Source: Paenibacillus sp. FSL H7-0331
GTDB lineage: Bacteria; Bacillota; Bacilli; Paenibacillales; NBRC-103111
Assembly: GCF_001956045.1 (NCBI RefSeq)
Contig: NZ_MRTH01000009.1
Coordinates: 1 to 64,000 of the forward strand
Direction of reading: 5' to 3'
Length of the DNA: 64,000 bases
Shown here: positions 8,519-17,490 of the stretch, piece by piece
Position numbering within the stretch: position 1 is the stretch's first letter
Layout of the letters: each line of letters begins with the position of its first letter
Position numbers and translations under genes: made by a program
The notes under the pieces: model-generated
Database searches by the model: none
Seen by the model: the letters and a program-made list of their open reading frames with translations, nothing else
Told to the model about the DNA's origin: nothing

Positions 8519-9406
8519 GTGGGAGTGTCCATAAAAGGTACTGTGCTTATAGAAGGGCACGAAATTACGGTCACCAATCCAGAAAAAGTATTGTGGCCAA
8601 AGGCTGGAATCACCAAGCTGGAGTATTTGCAAAAGCTGACCATTCTGGCTCCCTATTTGCTTCACTATTGTAAGAACCGTTACCTGACAACCATCCGCTT
8701 TCCGAACGGTATTGAGGGTAAATCCTTTTACCAAAAAGCGGTCCCCAAACCGACTCCTTCCTTCGTTCACACAGCGACCCTGCAGGGCATTACCTATGTG
8801 AATCTGGACTCTTTGCCGACCCTCATTTGGCTCGGCAATTTGGCTTGTCTCGAATTTCATTCATCCTTTCACTATACTACCGATGATCTGCCAGCGGAAT
8901 GGATCGTGGATCTCGATCCTTCTGTGGAGGTCGAGCCTCGCATCATGCACGCGGCGCTTTTGGTTGGTGAGGCCCTGAGTACGATGGGCATTGAATCCAT
9001 ACCCAAAACCTCAGGGGCAACCGGCATCCAAATCGTAATCCCGATTCAGCACGGACAGTATACCTTTGAACAACTGCGGTTGGTCGGACACTTTTTGGGT
9101 AATTATTTAACTAAGAAGTTTCCTGACTTGTTCACGATAGAGCGATTGAAGAAAAATCGCGGGAATTTAATTTATGTTGATTACCTGCAGCACTGGCAGG
9201 GTAAAACGATGTCAGCTCCTTATACACCCAGGGCTCGTACATGTGCTACAGTATCCACACCCCTTAGATGGGAAGAGCTGCAAAACAATTGCCGAATCGA
9301 AGACTTCACGCTGCACACAATTGAGCAAAGGTTAGCGGAATATGGTGATCTTATCCAGCGAATTGAGCCGCAGTCTCTTGAAGCCGTTCTTTCCATTTTG
9401 CATTAA
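8519..9406 (+). CDS. stand-alone LigD-type NHEJ polymerase (AEP primase/polymerase)
   Basis: About 295 residues, the archaeo-eukaryotic primase fold of LigD without ligase or nuclease domains. NPEKVLWP near the N terminus, the metal-binding DLD within EWIVDLDPS, the SGATGIQ substrate loop and the C-terminal TPLRWEEL are all family landmarks. The protein fills gaps and adds ribo- or deoxynucleotides at Ku-bound ends. GTG 8519 is chosen because AGAGGGG lies 7 bases upstream; an ATG at 8498 has no ribosome site. It is one half of a split LigD system whose ligase half is in the divergent operon. Confidence 0.9.
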   Translation: MGVSIKGTVLIEGHEITVTNPEKVLWPKAGITKLEYLQKLTILAPYLLHYCKNRYLTTIRFPNGIEGKSFYQKAVPKPTPSFVHTATLQGITYVNLDSLPTLIWLGNLACLEFHSSFHYTTDDLPAEWIVDLDPSVEVEPRIMHAALLVGEALSTMGIESIPKTSGATGIQIVIPIQHGQYTFEQLRLVGHFLGNYLTKKFPDLFTIERLKKNRGNLIYVDYLQHWQGKTMSAPYTPRARTCATVSTPLRWEELQNNCRIEDFTLHTIEQRLAEYGDLIQRIEPQSLEAVLSILH

Positions 9407-9523
9407 TTTACAGGGTTTTTCATTAATTTGACATCTCAATGATGTGAATAAGCGTCCAAAATAGTCAATTTGGTTAAAATCATAATAAAAACAGGCCTGA
9501 ATGCGGGAATTTTCTATCAAAAG

Positions 9524-9554
9524 TTGAATGTTTGGTGATTTTTCAGTGTATAAT
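9524..9554 (+). promoter_or_regulatory. possible sigma-A promoter for the DGQHR pair
   Basis: TTGAAT (9524-9529) and a perfect TATAAT (9549-9554) with a long 19-base spacer, in an AT-rich gap. A second weaker -10 (TAAAAT) lies 30 bases further on. The start codon is at 9623. Confidence 0.45.
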
Positions 9555-9622
9555 GTACTTATATCAGTGTTTTATAGTAAAATACTTACAAAGATAATGG
9601 TTGACTATAAGGAGGAAAAAGA

Positions 9623-10780
9623 ATGGATACGATTTCATCTCTGTCAGAGCTTTTGGCAGGGCAAAAGACGTCCTCGTATATCGAGATACCCGGTGCAGCA
9701 TCGAGGACATTTGGTCAGACTACGCTAACTACGACATTACCGATGAGCAAGCTGTTTTCCATATACGAAGTAGATTTGGAGGTTCAACGTTCGTTGGTTC
9801 CCCAAAACTTGTCAAAGCTAATTGACTATATCATGCTCTTCCTTGAGCACAAGCAAGGAATTTACTTTCCGGGTATTATTCTTTCTGCTAGAGGTGCTGG
9901 AGAATATGATGCCGAGAATAAGGTTTACCGCTTACAAGCAATTGAAAAGCTGTATGTGGTAGATGGGCAGCATCGTTTGGCCGCTTTCCGTCGTTTAATG
10001 GAAACACTGCAAAGCAACATGACTCGTGCGAAGGATCGCCGCGAATATGATCGTATGGAGGAAATTTCCGAGAAGCTGAGCAAGCTGTATTCGTTCCCGA
10101 TGTCAACGATGATTTATCTTGATATTAATGCGCGTCAGGAACGTCAGCTTTTCTCTGATATTAACAAGCTTCCACGTAAAATCGGCGGTAATCTGGCTGT
10201 ATTGAGAGAGCAGCGTAGATTCTATCACGTTCTGGCTACTCAAATTGCCGAGCAGGACCCTGCTATGAAACGGATTTCAGTTGATATGTTTACTGAACGG
10301 GGCAAAGGACCAGAGTTTTTGTTCTCTTATCATTTGCTTGTTGAAATTTTGGTAGGTTTATTTGAAGGTCGTTTGAAATCGTCAGCACGTAACAACGGAT
10401 ATTATTTCCAACCGAAGGACATTGAGGATTTGCAGAAGCTGGCTTCATTTTATTTTGATGCATTGCTTCGCTATTTGCCAGAGCCTGAAAAAGGTGAGCT
10501 GTGTTGGACGGAAAATATGCAAATCGCGATGGCTATGGTGTTCCATGGTGAAGCAACCAAGACGGGAAGCTTTAACCGTTATGCGCTGGAGTATGCGATG
10601 AAAATATTGCCTCATATTGATTGGAACGCTATTTTTGTGGGTGATGAGAAGGACCGATTGCCAAGACGTTCACGTATTATGAAGGCTTACCAATACATTA
10701 AAGACTTTTATCAGGAGCATCACTTGTTTCTGATCCGCGAGGATGAGCTGTTGGATAAAGCTAAGGAGGATGCAATGTAA
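9623..10780 (+). CDS. DGQHR-domain (DndB-like) protein 1
   Basis: A 385-residue protein with the DGQHR signature at residues 114-118 (VVDGQHRLAAFRR), preceded by VQRSLVPQNL and FPGIILSARG and followed by LFSDINKLPRKI, the pattern of the DndB/DGQHR family. The fold is related to ParB-like proteins. Characterised members are DndB (regulator of phosphorothioate DNA modification) and DpdB (7-deazaguanine DNA modification); no other dnd or dpd gene is visible here. The start has a strong AAGGAGG site. It overlaps the next, paralogous gene by one base (TAATG), so the two should be made together, perhaps as a hetero-oligomer. The function is unknown. Confidence 0.82.
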   Translation: MDTISSLSELLAGQKTSSYIEIPGAASRTFGQTTLTTTLPMSKLFSIYEVDLEVQRSLVPQNLSKLIDYIMLFLEHKQGIYFPGIILSARGAGEYDAENKVYRLQAIEKLYVVDGQHRLAAFRRLMETLQSNMTRAKDRREYDRMEEISEKLSKLYSFPMSTMIYLDINARQERQLFSDINKLPRKIGGNLAVLREQRRFYHVLATQIAEQDPAMKRISVDMFTERGKGPEFLFSYHLLVEILVGLFEGRLKSSARNNGYYFQPKDIEDLQKLASFYFDALLRYLPEPEKGELCWTENMQIAMAMVFHGEATKTGSFNRYALEYAMKILPHIDWNAIFVGDEKDRLPRRSRIMKAYQYIKDFYQEHHLFLIREDELLDKAKEDAM

Positions 10781-11952
10781 TGGATGGATTGTGCTTGAAT
10801 ATGACGATTTTCCCGTTCTGTGAGAACTTTGGACTCGCGACGGTTGCAATACAGGTTCAAGATATACTGAACTACACATCGATTGATCCCATGGTGCAGC
10901 GGAAGCTGAGTGGGGGACAGCGGAGAAAGATAGCTAATTATTTGCAGGAAAGAGATTTGGACCGTGTGTTTTTTGGTCCTGTCACCTTGTCGTTGCGTGA
11001 GGTTAGCTCGCTGGCTAAGGCGGATAATGGGCTATACCTGCGTCCTGGTTCCAAATTGAGCATTTTGGACGGACAGCATCGGATTCTTGCCCTTGGATAC
11101 GTGAATGAACAAATGATCAAAGAAGTGCGCAGTCATGAAAGAAAGATTACTGCTCTTCGTATCAAACAGCGTCGTAATCCAGACAACGAAGAAATTACTT
11201 TGGATTTGGAGCAGCAGCAAGGTCTTGTCGAGCAGTTAGAACGTCGTCGGCTGGAATTGCTGGAGAGCGAGCTCGCCGTACAAATCTATATTGGTTTGAG
11301 TGAAGAAGAAGAGAAGCAGCTGTTCGGAGACATTAACTCGAAGGTACAGCTTGTAAGTAAGGAATTGGGTCATTCGTTTGATAGTATCGATCCATTGAAT
11401 CTGGTTATTCAGCAGGTCGTCGATCATAATGTGTTCCTGAAGGGTGCTGGCGTGGAGCGCCGTGCGAATTTGACCTCCTATAATAAAAATTTCACTTCCT
11501 TCAGCTGGTTGTATTCCACGGCAACGATGCTGCTGACAGGTAAAATGCAGCCTTCATACGAGTTGGCCCGTAAAATTCGTCAAGATCCGTCTACCTATAT
11601 CGAGATTTTGCACCAGTTCTTTTCCACACTGCTTCCGCTAATGCCGGAGCAACCAGGACTGCCGCAATACAGCTCGTCCAGTCGTGCTATGCAGGAAAGT
11701 ATCGCATTGTACGCAAACGGATATTTGTTCCAGGAAGGCAAGTATGTGAAGAACTGGACCACATGTCTGCGTGTATTTGACGGCTTTGATTGGTCGCAGG
11801 AGAATGAAGAGCTTATTGAGCGTTTTGGTCAATTGGACAATGGCAAGCTGAACCTGATTCATGAAAAATCGCTGCGCAAGCATGCCAAGTTCGTCCAGCT
11901 GTTTCAGGAGCTGCACGGGGATGTTAAGGATGACGAGGCTTCTACAGCTTAG
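10780..11952 (+). CDS. DGQHR-domain (DndB-like) protein 2
   Basis: A 390-residue protein with DGQHR at residues 97-101 (ILDGQHRILALG). It shares the surrounding pattern with the upstream gene: VQRKLSGGQRRK, FGPVTLSLRE and LFGDINSKVQLV. It also carries a charged, probably coiled insert (about residues 112-160) that the first protein replaces with a shorter charged stretch. The two are diverged tandem paralogues. AAGGAGG lies 10 bases before ATG 10780, inside the end of gene 1. It is followed by a strong terminator. Family knowledge suggests DNA or nucleotide handling; the role is unknown, and the link to the adjacent NHEJ genes is only positional. Confidence 0.82.
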   Translation: MDGLCLNMTIFPFCENFGLATVAIQVQDILNYTSIDPMVQRKLSGGQRRKIANYLQERDLDRVFFGPVTLSLREVSSLAKADNGLYLRPGSKLSILDGQHRILALGYVNEQMIKEVRSHERKITALRIKQRRNPDNEEITLDLEQQQGLVEQLERRRLELLESELAVQIYIGLSEEEEKQLFGDINSKVQLVSKELGHSFDSIDPLNLVIQQVVDHNVFLKGAGVERRANLTSYNKNFTSFSWLYSTATMLLTGKMQPSYELARKIRQDPSTYIEILHQFFSTLLPLMPEQPGLPQYSSSSRAMQESIALYANGYLFQEGKYVKNWTTCLRVFDGFDWSQENEELIERFGQLDNGKLNLIHEKSLRKHAKFVQLFQELHGDVKDDEASTA

Positions 11953-11984
11953 TTCGTTCTAAATAAATGATTTCGAGTGTATGA

Positions 11985-12032
11985 GCAAGAAGTCTGTTAC
12001 AAGTTCATGTAACAGGCTTCTTGCTTTTTTTA
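11985..12032 (+). terminator. intrinsic terminator after the DGQHR pair
   Basis: GCAAGAAGTCTGTTAC pairs almost perfectly with GTAACAGGCTTCTTGC, followed by seven T. Confidence 0.88.
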
Positions 12033-12102
12033 TCCTTCTCTAGATTGCGATGAAGCATGAGCGCAGTGGCCGCGTAGCAACACGTATTCAACGCAATCAC
12101 CT

Positions 12103-14133
12103 TCACCCAATTTCTTCATCAACCAATATAGAAACCTCCAGGAAGCTGACGAACTGTCGCAGTTGAGTAGCAAGGCCACGATTGATTTCGCCGTTTTGAA
12201 ACATGCTCTGAATATGATTGCGATTCAACTGAATCGCCTTGAATTGCAGTTCTTTTTTATGCTTTTTAAAATCTTCGTAGGAAGGTGCGGGTTTGAAAAT
12301 ACTATTTAATTTTTGCATACCTTGTCTGTAGTTCGAAATAACCTCTTGCGCTGCATCTTTGTTAACGGTATTTATGTGATTTTGGATTGCGGTGATGGCG
12401 GCTTTCGAAGTTAACAGCTTGGCAGCTTTTAGTATTTCAAACTGTTCGATGGGAAGGGCTTGTGACGGTTTTCTGCCTCCACCAAATAACTTCCAGATCA
12501 ATCGCTTCACCATAACTAGAAACAGTCTGAGAACATATTGCAATCGACGGGTTACAAGCATTTCCGAACGGTTCAAAAGCAGGCTTATTGTATAAGCAGC
12601 TTCTTGGTTAAGCGTACCTTCATCAACCAAACGCTTGACTTCGTGTCGCTCGGCATTCAAGGCGATCAACCGAATTTCACGCTCCATTTTACGGAATTGA
12701 ATTTGGCTTGCCAGTCCATCGCTGCGAATTTGCTGGATATGCTTGTTGTAATCCGAGATGAGCGACAAAGCTGCATCCTTATTTTCCTCGTTAATTTCTT
12801 CTTTGACGATATGTATGCTTTCTTCTAATAATTGGATCTTGGCATCCTGCTCCAAACGCTGCTTATCGCGTTCCTTACTTTTATCCGGTTTGTCTGAAAG
12901 CAAGGGCAGCATGACGCTAGCCGTTATAAGCGAGATAAGGATAACGCCTGCTGCCAGGAAAATAATCACATTGCGTTCAGGAAAAGCGGTTCCGTCATCC
13001 AGAAACAAGGGAATCGAGAAAGCTCCTGCCAAGGTGATCGTTCCCCTAACACCGGATATGGCTATGAGCAAAGCAGGACGGAGCTGCGGCTTCCCGATGT
13101 GCTCTTTTTTGCTGAAAGATGATTCCGCTCGCCAAAAGCCATACACCCAAACAAACCGAAGTACGACTAGCGTAAGCGATATTAAAAGAATATAGATAAG
13201 CATCTGAACATTGCTGATGGTCAAATCCTTGATGACGATTTCGGCCACGTTCGGAATTTGCAGACCAAGGATGAGAAAAACCAATCCATTCAAAATAAAT
13301 AGGATCATGCTCCAGGTACTGACCGATACAATTTTTAATTCCATCAGAGTGGATTCGGAACGATCCCGTTCAATCGCATGAATGATTCCGCCCGCTACAG
13401 CGGCAAGTATGCCGGACAAGCCTAATTCCTCTGCTGCCAAATAGATCAGGAATGGGGTCAAAATTTGGATCAGCATATGTATGGTAGTATCTTCCATTCC
13501 GAGGTGACGAAGAAATACGCGTATGCGAATAATGAGTAGAGACAGGAGACAGCCGCATAGCAGTCCGCCAATGGAGATCAGGAAGAAGCTTGCTGTCGCT
13601 TCAGGTAGTGAGAATATACCGCTGACCGTAGCGGCTACAGCGAACTTGAAAGCTACCAGTCCGGAAGCATCATTCATTAAGGCTTCACCTTCAAGAAGAT
13701 GGGTTATTTTTTGAGGCATCCGGATTTTGCCTGATAAAGCCCCTACCGCCACCGCATCTGTCGGTGATAAGATCGCTGCTAAGGCAAATGCTGCCGATAA
13801 CGGGATTGCCGGGAGCAGCCAGTGAATCACGTAGCCACCAACAAACACGGTTGCAAATACAAGTCCGAGGGACAGCAATAAAATGGGGGCTCGCAGGTTC
13901 CATAGTTCCTCACGCGGGACTCGCTTTCCATCATTAAACAGCAGTGGGGCAACGAATAATACAAAAAACAGTTCGGGATTCAAGGTAAAGTGAACACCCC
14001 ATGGAATAACAGCTACAAGGGAACCCAGAGCTACCTGAATTAACGGAACAGGGATGAATGGCACAAAACGATTGAGAATCATCGATACGCCAATTAAAGC
14101 AAGAAGAAGCAAAACAATCAGAAAAAGTTCCAT
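12103..14133 (-). CDS. CPA1-family Na+(K+)/H+ antiporter with long cytoplasmic tail
   Basis: A 676-residue protein. About residues 1-410 form some 12 membrane segments of the NhaP/NHE type, with the ion-site motif ILSPTDAVAV near residue 125 and GVRGTITLAGA near residue 360. Residues 410-676 are a charged, helical cytoplasmic domain likely to regulate transport. Such antiporters exchange cytoplasmic Na+ or K+ for protons, giving pH and salt homeostasis. The start has AGGAGGG 11 bases upstream. It stands alone on the minus strand, next to the FGE-like gene 38 bases upstream, with which it may be co-transcribed. Ion preference cannot be read from sequence. Confidence 0.9.
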   Translation of the reverse strand: MELFLIVLLLLALIGVSMILNRFVPFIPVPLIQVALGSLVAVIPWGVHFTLNPELFFVLFVAPLLFNDGKRVPREELWNLRAPILLLSLGLVFATVFVGGYVIHWLLPAIPLSAAFALAAILSPTDAVAVGALSGKIRMPQKITHLLEGEALMNDASGLVAFKFAVAATVSGIFSLPEATASFFLISIGGLLCGCLLSLLIIRIRVFLRHLGMEDTTIHMLIQILTPFLIYLAAEELGLSGILAAVAGGIIHAIERDRSESTLMELKIVSVSTWSMILFILNGLVFLILGLQIPNVAEIVIKDLTISNVQMLIYILLISLTLVVLRFVWVYGFWRAESSFSKKEHIGKPQLRPALLIAISGVRGTITLAGAFSIPLFLDDGTAFPERNVIIFLAAGVILISLITASVMLPLLSDKPDKSKERDKQRLEQDAKIQLLEESIHIVKEEINEENKDAALSLISDYNKHIQQIRSDGLASQIQFRKMEREIRLIALNAERHEVKRLVDEGTLNQEAAYTISLLLNRSEMLVTRRLQYVLRLFLVMVKRLIWKLFGGGRKPSQALPIEQFEILKAAKLLTSKAAITAIQNHINTVNKDAAQEVISNYRQGMQKLNSIFKPAPSYEDFKKHKKELQFKAIQLNRNHIQSMFQNGEINRGLATQLRQFVSFLEVSILVDEEIG

Positions 14134-14171
14134 ACGGCACGAATCCCTCCTACCCTATAGATTACCCTTTT

Positions 14172-15203
14172 TCACTTAGAGTAAACGGATTGTCCATCTG
14201 CAGCACATCGGAAGCCCATATTGCCGCTTGAGCTATCAGGAGTATTGGAACTGCGTGCAGCTACACGGTAACGGTTACAATACGATTTGTGGCATAAATA
14301 CGAGCCGCCTCTCATGACGCGATTTGTTCCCTGCTGTGGCCCTTTAGGATTCACCCTCGTGCCAGTCAGGTGCCATGTAGGACTGAACCAATCACCGCAC
14401 CATTCCCAGACGTTGCCGGATACATTGTAGAGTCCGTAACCATTTGGAGGAAAAGCATGTACAGGTGCTGTACCGGCATAACCGTCGCTGCAGTTATTTT
14501 TGTCCGGGAATTTACCCTGCCAAATATTGCACAGATGCTCACTTCCAGGCTTCAGCAGATCGCCCCATGGATAACGTTTTTGGACCAATCCTCCACGGGC
14601 TGCATATTCCCACTCCGCTTCGGTAGGCAGTCGCTTGCCAGCCCAGCGGCAATAGGCGACCGCATCGTTCCACGAAATATGTATCGCTGGATGATCCAGC
14701 CGATCTTCAACAGTAGAATCGGGGCCCTCGGGGTGGGCCCAATCGGCGCCTTCCACATTCCACCACCAAGGTGTCCGCTGTACGACATGCTTCACTTTAA
14801 CAGCGGTTTCAGGAGATACGAACAAATGAAATACGAAAGACCAACCAAACTGCTCCGCTTCAGTCCTGTAGCCGGTAGAGCGAATAAATTCGCCGAACTC
14901 AGCGTTTGTAACTGCATAGGGATCGATGTAGAAGGGCTGAATAGTAACAGCACGTACAGGGCCCTCTCCATCGTCAGGGAAGCCTTCCCGATCGTCTGTA
15001 CCCATCATAAACTCGCCTCCTGGCAAGTACACCATGGATTCAAATCCGACAGGGCTGTTATGCCTGGCTTCAGAATTGTCCGGTTGGGACTGTGTGGAGG
15101 AGGCTGCCGAGCTGATGTGCGGGTCAGGTGAATTTGAGGCTGAGTTTGTTTCTCCATCCGATCGGCTGGTTGAGCAGCAGGATGGCTTCTTAGGTTCATT
15201 CAT
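14172..15203 (-). CDS. formylglycine-generating enzyme (SUMF1/FGE family)
   Basis: A 343-residue protein with a Ser/Asn-rich N-terminal stretch (about residues 1-50, starting PKKPSCCSTSRS) and then the FGE-sulfatase domain from MVYLPGGEFMMG. The C-terminal motif YLCHKSYCNRYR carries both copper-binding/catalytic cysteines of true FGEs, and AARSSNTPDSSSGNMGFR matches the actinobacterial and human enzymes. FGE oxidises a Cys in CxPxR sulfatase motifs to formylglycine. Many family members lack the Cys pair and are not FGEs; this one keeps it. No sulfatase gene lies in the window, so its client must be elsewhere. There is no signal peptide, consistent with cytoplasmic action. The start has AAGGAGG a few bases upstream. 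Confidence 0.88.
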   Translation of the reverse strand: MNEPKKPSCCSTSRSDGETNSASNSPDPHISSAASSTQSQPDNSEARHNSPVGFESMVYLPGGEFMMGTDDREGFPDDGEGPVRAVTIQPFYIDPYAVTNAEFGEFIRSTGYRTEAEQFGWSFVFHLFVSPETAVKVKHVVQRTPWWWNVEGADWAHPEGPDSTVEDRLDHPAIHISWNDAVAYCRWAGKRLPTEAEWEYAARGGLVQKRYPWGDLLKPGSEHLCNIWQGKFPDKNNCSDGYAGTAPVHAFPPNGYGLYNVSGNVWEWCGDWFSPTWHLTGTRVNPKGPQQGTNRVMRGGSYLCHKSYCNRYRVAARSSNTPDSSSGNMGFRCAADGQSVYSK

Positions 15204-15236
15204 AGGATATGTCCTCCTTGGTAGTCAATTACTACA

Positions 15237-16454
15237 TCAGATGTCAGTCAATTGGTTGATCACAGATATGGCCGCCCCTGTAACGATAGCTTCCTCACCC
15301 AGATGGCCTTGGCTAAAAACGACCTGATACGTTGGATAATGATATGTATTTTGGATAGCGACCCGGGTTGCCGTATGAAAAAAGCTTGGATGACTGCTGA
15401 CCAGCGATCCACCCAAAATGACCTTTTCGGGATGCAAAATATTGAGCAGATTGGACAAGCCAATCCCAAAATAAGTCGCTGATTGCGTGAATATTTCCAC
15501 AGTTAACGGGTCCTGTTCCTGCAAGGCTTGTGCTAAATGAGTAAAGCTGATGGCCTCCGGATCGGATTCAAGCCTACGTAACGAGCTTTCCCGACCTTGC
15601 TTTAAACGTGATTGTGCTTGCTGCTCCAAGGCATGTATGGAAGCAAAGGTTTCCAGAGCCCCATAGTTCCCACGCTTACCCAGTCTGGGACCATCGGTCT
15701 GAATAATCATTTGGCCGATAGAGCCCTCCATATCAACAGCGCCGTATACAACTTTACCGTTAGACATCATGGCTGATCGAATACCGACACCCAGATGGAC
15801 ATACAGCAGATGCCGATAATCCCGATTACGGTCTGACCACGATTCCCCGATAATAGCCATGTTGGCTCCATTATCCAGCCTGACAGGAAATCCAAGCTGC
15901 GCCTGCAAATAGCTGCTGATCTGCACATCCTGCCAGCCTTCAGCTGGAAAATACAGCGTTTCGAGAATGACCCCCGAGAATCGGTCCAACGGACCAACAG
16001 CCCCAATCCCCATGCCCAGTACAGAGGCTGCAGCAATACCATGTTTAAGCAGCATAGCGGAAGCAGTCTTTGCGATTTGATCAAGCAGAAGCTCAGGTGT
16101 CATAGTATCATCCATCGTCCAGCTGCTGCTATCCAGCTTGTTCATATGAAGGTCACACAGAACTAATTTGGAAATCATTCTTGAAATATCAAGACCAAAC
16201 ACATAGCCTGCTGTTGGATTGGTTTGATAGAGGATGGGTCTCCGGCCCCCGGTGGATTCCCCAAAGCCTGCTTCGAGCAGCCAGCCTTGATCGGTCAGCT
16301 CCTCCAATGTCCGGGTTAATGTGCTTCCGGTCATCTGACTGTGCTCTAATAAATCTATTTTGGAAATCGTATCCTGTCGTCGTATCCAATCATAAATTTC
16401 CTTATGTTTACGACCGTTAATTCGCTCTTCAATTGCATGAAGCTGCATCATCAT
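15237..16454 (-). CDS. ROK-family transcriptional regulator
   Basis: About 405 residues: a winged-helix DNA-binding domain (residues 1-75, ending GGRRPILY) and a ROK sugar-kinase-like domain (VFGLDIS, GIGAVGPLD, HLGVGIRSAM, EGSIGQM). The usual zinc motif of ROK proteins (C-x-C-G-x2-G-C-x-E) is degraded to LGKRGNYGALE with no cysteines, so metal and sugar binding may differ. XylR- and NagC-type ROK proteins repress sugar genes until the sugar binds. I place the start at the ATG cluster at 16454; the frame is open back to a TTG at 16478. An inverted repeat at 16575-16597 upstream is a candidate operator. Its target genes are not obvious here. Confidence 0.87.
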   Translation of the reverse strand: MMMQLHAIEERINGRKHKEIYDWIRRQDTISKIDLLEHSQMTGSTLTRTLEELTDQGWLLEAGFGESTGGRRPILYQTNPTAGYVFGLDISRMISKLVLCDLHMNKLDSSSWTMDDTMTPELLLDQIAKTASAMLLKHGIAAASVLGMGIGAVGPLDRFSGVILETLYFPAEGWQDVQISSYLQAQLGFPVRLDNGANMAIIGESWSDRNRDYRHLLYVHLGVGIRSAMMSNGKVVYGAVDMEGSIGQMIIQTDGPRLGKRGNYGALETFASIHALEQQAQSRLKQGRESSLRRLESDPEAISFTHLAQALQEQDPLTVEIFTQSATYFGIGLSNLLNILHPEKVILGGSLVSSHPSFFHTATRVAIQNTYHYPTYQVVFSQGHLGEEAIVTGAAISVINQLTDI

Positions 16455-16574
16455 CCCATCCAATCCCAAGTATCCCAAGCTTATTTATAGGCTTATAGTA
16501 TACAACAAATTGGAATCCACAACCAAGTAATTTACATACAGCTTTTCTGACATTTCCATCGTTAGTATAGCATT

Positions 16575-16597
16575 CTTTATTTCATTTTAAAATAAAG
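16575..16597. promoter_or_regulatory. candidate ROK operator (inverted repeat)
   Basis: CTTTATTT (16575-16582) and AAATAAAG (16590-16597) form a perfect 8-base dyad with a 7-base centre, in the divergent gap between the ROK gene and the methyltransferase gene. The layout resembles XylR operators (TTT arms around a short centre), but binding is inferred. Confidence 0.4.
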
Positions 16598-16743
16598 TAT
16601 ACACAGAACGAATTTTTGCTTTGCAGCTTACTTTTTTTCAGTATGTTGTGACTCGCTAATAAAAATTTGGTAAGATTGAATAAGGTCAAGCAGGATTATG
16701 AGGAATACCTCCCATAGAGAGCTTGCAGCAAAGGAGAATATAC

Positions 16744-17484
16744 ATGTCAGATTGGTATAAAAAAAGCTTTGGAGATGACTATTTGCTCGTTTATAAACAC
16801 CGTGATATGCAGGGTGCCTATAACGAGGTCAAAGGAATGATTGAATGGCTTAAGCTTGATCAAGGCGCTGAAGTGCTCGATTTATGCTGTGGAATGGGCA
16901 GACATTCGATGGCTCTGACTGATTTTGGTTATAAGGTAACAGGAATTGATTTGTCTGGCGTCCTGCTGAAGGAAGCTGTTCGATTGGATACACAGCAGAA
17001 AGTTCAATGGATTCAAGGGGATATGCGCGATGTGCAGATCAACCAGCAATTCGATGCCGTCGTTAATTTATTTACTTCGTTCGGCTATTTTGAAGAGGAT
17101 GCCGAGAACGAAAAGGTGCTGCATGAGATTTATCGTCTACTGAAGCCGTCTGGTCAAGGCCAGTTTATTATCGACTTTTTGAACCCGGAATTTGTGGAAC
17201 GGAACCTTGTCCCTTTTTCAAAACGAAAAGAAGGAAGCAGCACTATTGAAGAAACTCGAAAGATCGAGGACGGCTTTGTTCGTAAAACCATCGTGGTGAG
17301 TGAGCCGGGAGCCGAGGATCGCTCCTATCTGGAGCAGGTTAAGCTGTATCATCAGGAAGCCTTCCTAACCATGCTGGATCGTGTTGGGCTTGAGGTCCTG
17401 CATGTGTATGGTGCTTATGATGCTTCTCCTTACGATAAGACTGAATCGAAACGCATGATATTTGTGGGACGGCGGAAAGGATAG
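16744..17484 (+). CDS. class I SAM-dependent methyltransferase
   Basis: A 246-residue protein with motif I as VLDLCCGMGRHS near residue 43, GIDLS after it and IQGDMRDV near residue 90, the normal order for a small-molecule class I methyltransferase. The substrate is not predictable. AAGGAG lies 8 bases upstream of ATG 16744; an in-frame ATG at 16723 precedes the ribosome site. The MBL-fold gene starts 7 bases downstream and the AlkZ-related gene follows, so the three are one operon. Confidence 0.88.
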   Translation: MSDWYKKSFGDDYLLVYKHRDMQGAYNEVKGMIEWLKLDQGAEVLDLCCGMGRHSMALTDFGYKVTGIDLSGVLLKEAVRLDTQQKVQWIQGDMRDVQINQQFDAVVNLFTSFGYFEEDAENEKVLHEIYRLLKPSGQGQFIIDFLNPEFVERNLVPFSKRKEGSSTIEETRKIEDGFVRKTIVVSEPGAEDRSYLEQVKLYHQEAFLTMLDRVGLEVLHVYGAYDASPYDKTESKRMIFVGRRKG

Positions 17485-17490
17485 GAACGC

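Noticed and set aside
9623..11952. A complete phosphorothioation (dnd) locus
   Set aside because: No cysteine desulfurase, DndC, DndD or DndE-type gene lies on either side.
14370..15131. A 253-residue open frame opposite the FGE gene
   Set aside because: It is the antisense shadow of a well-supported gene, has no ribosome site and shows no domain.
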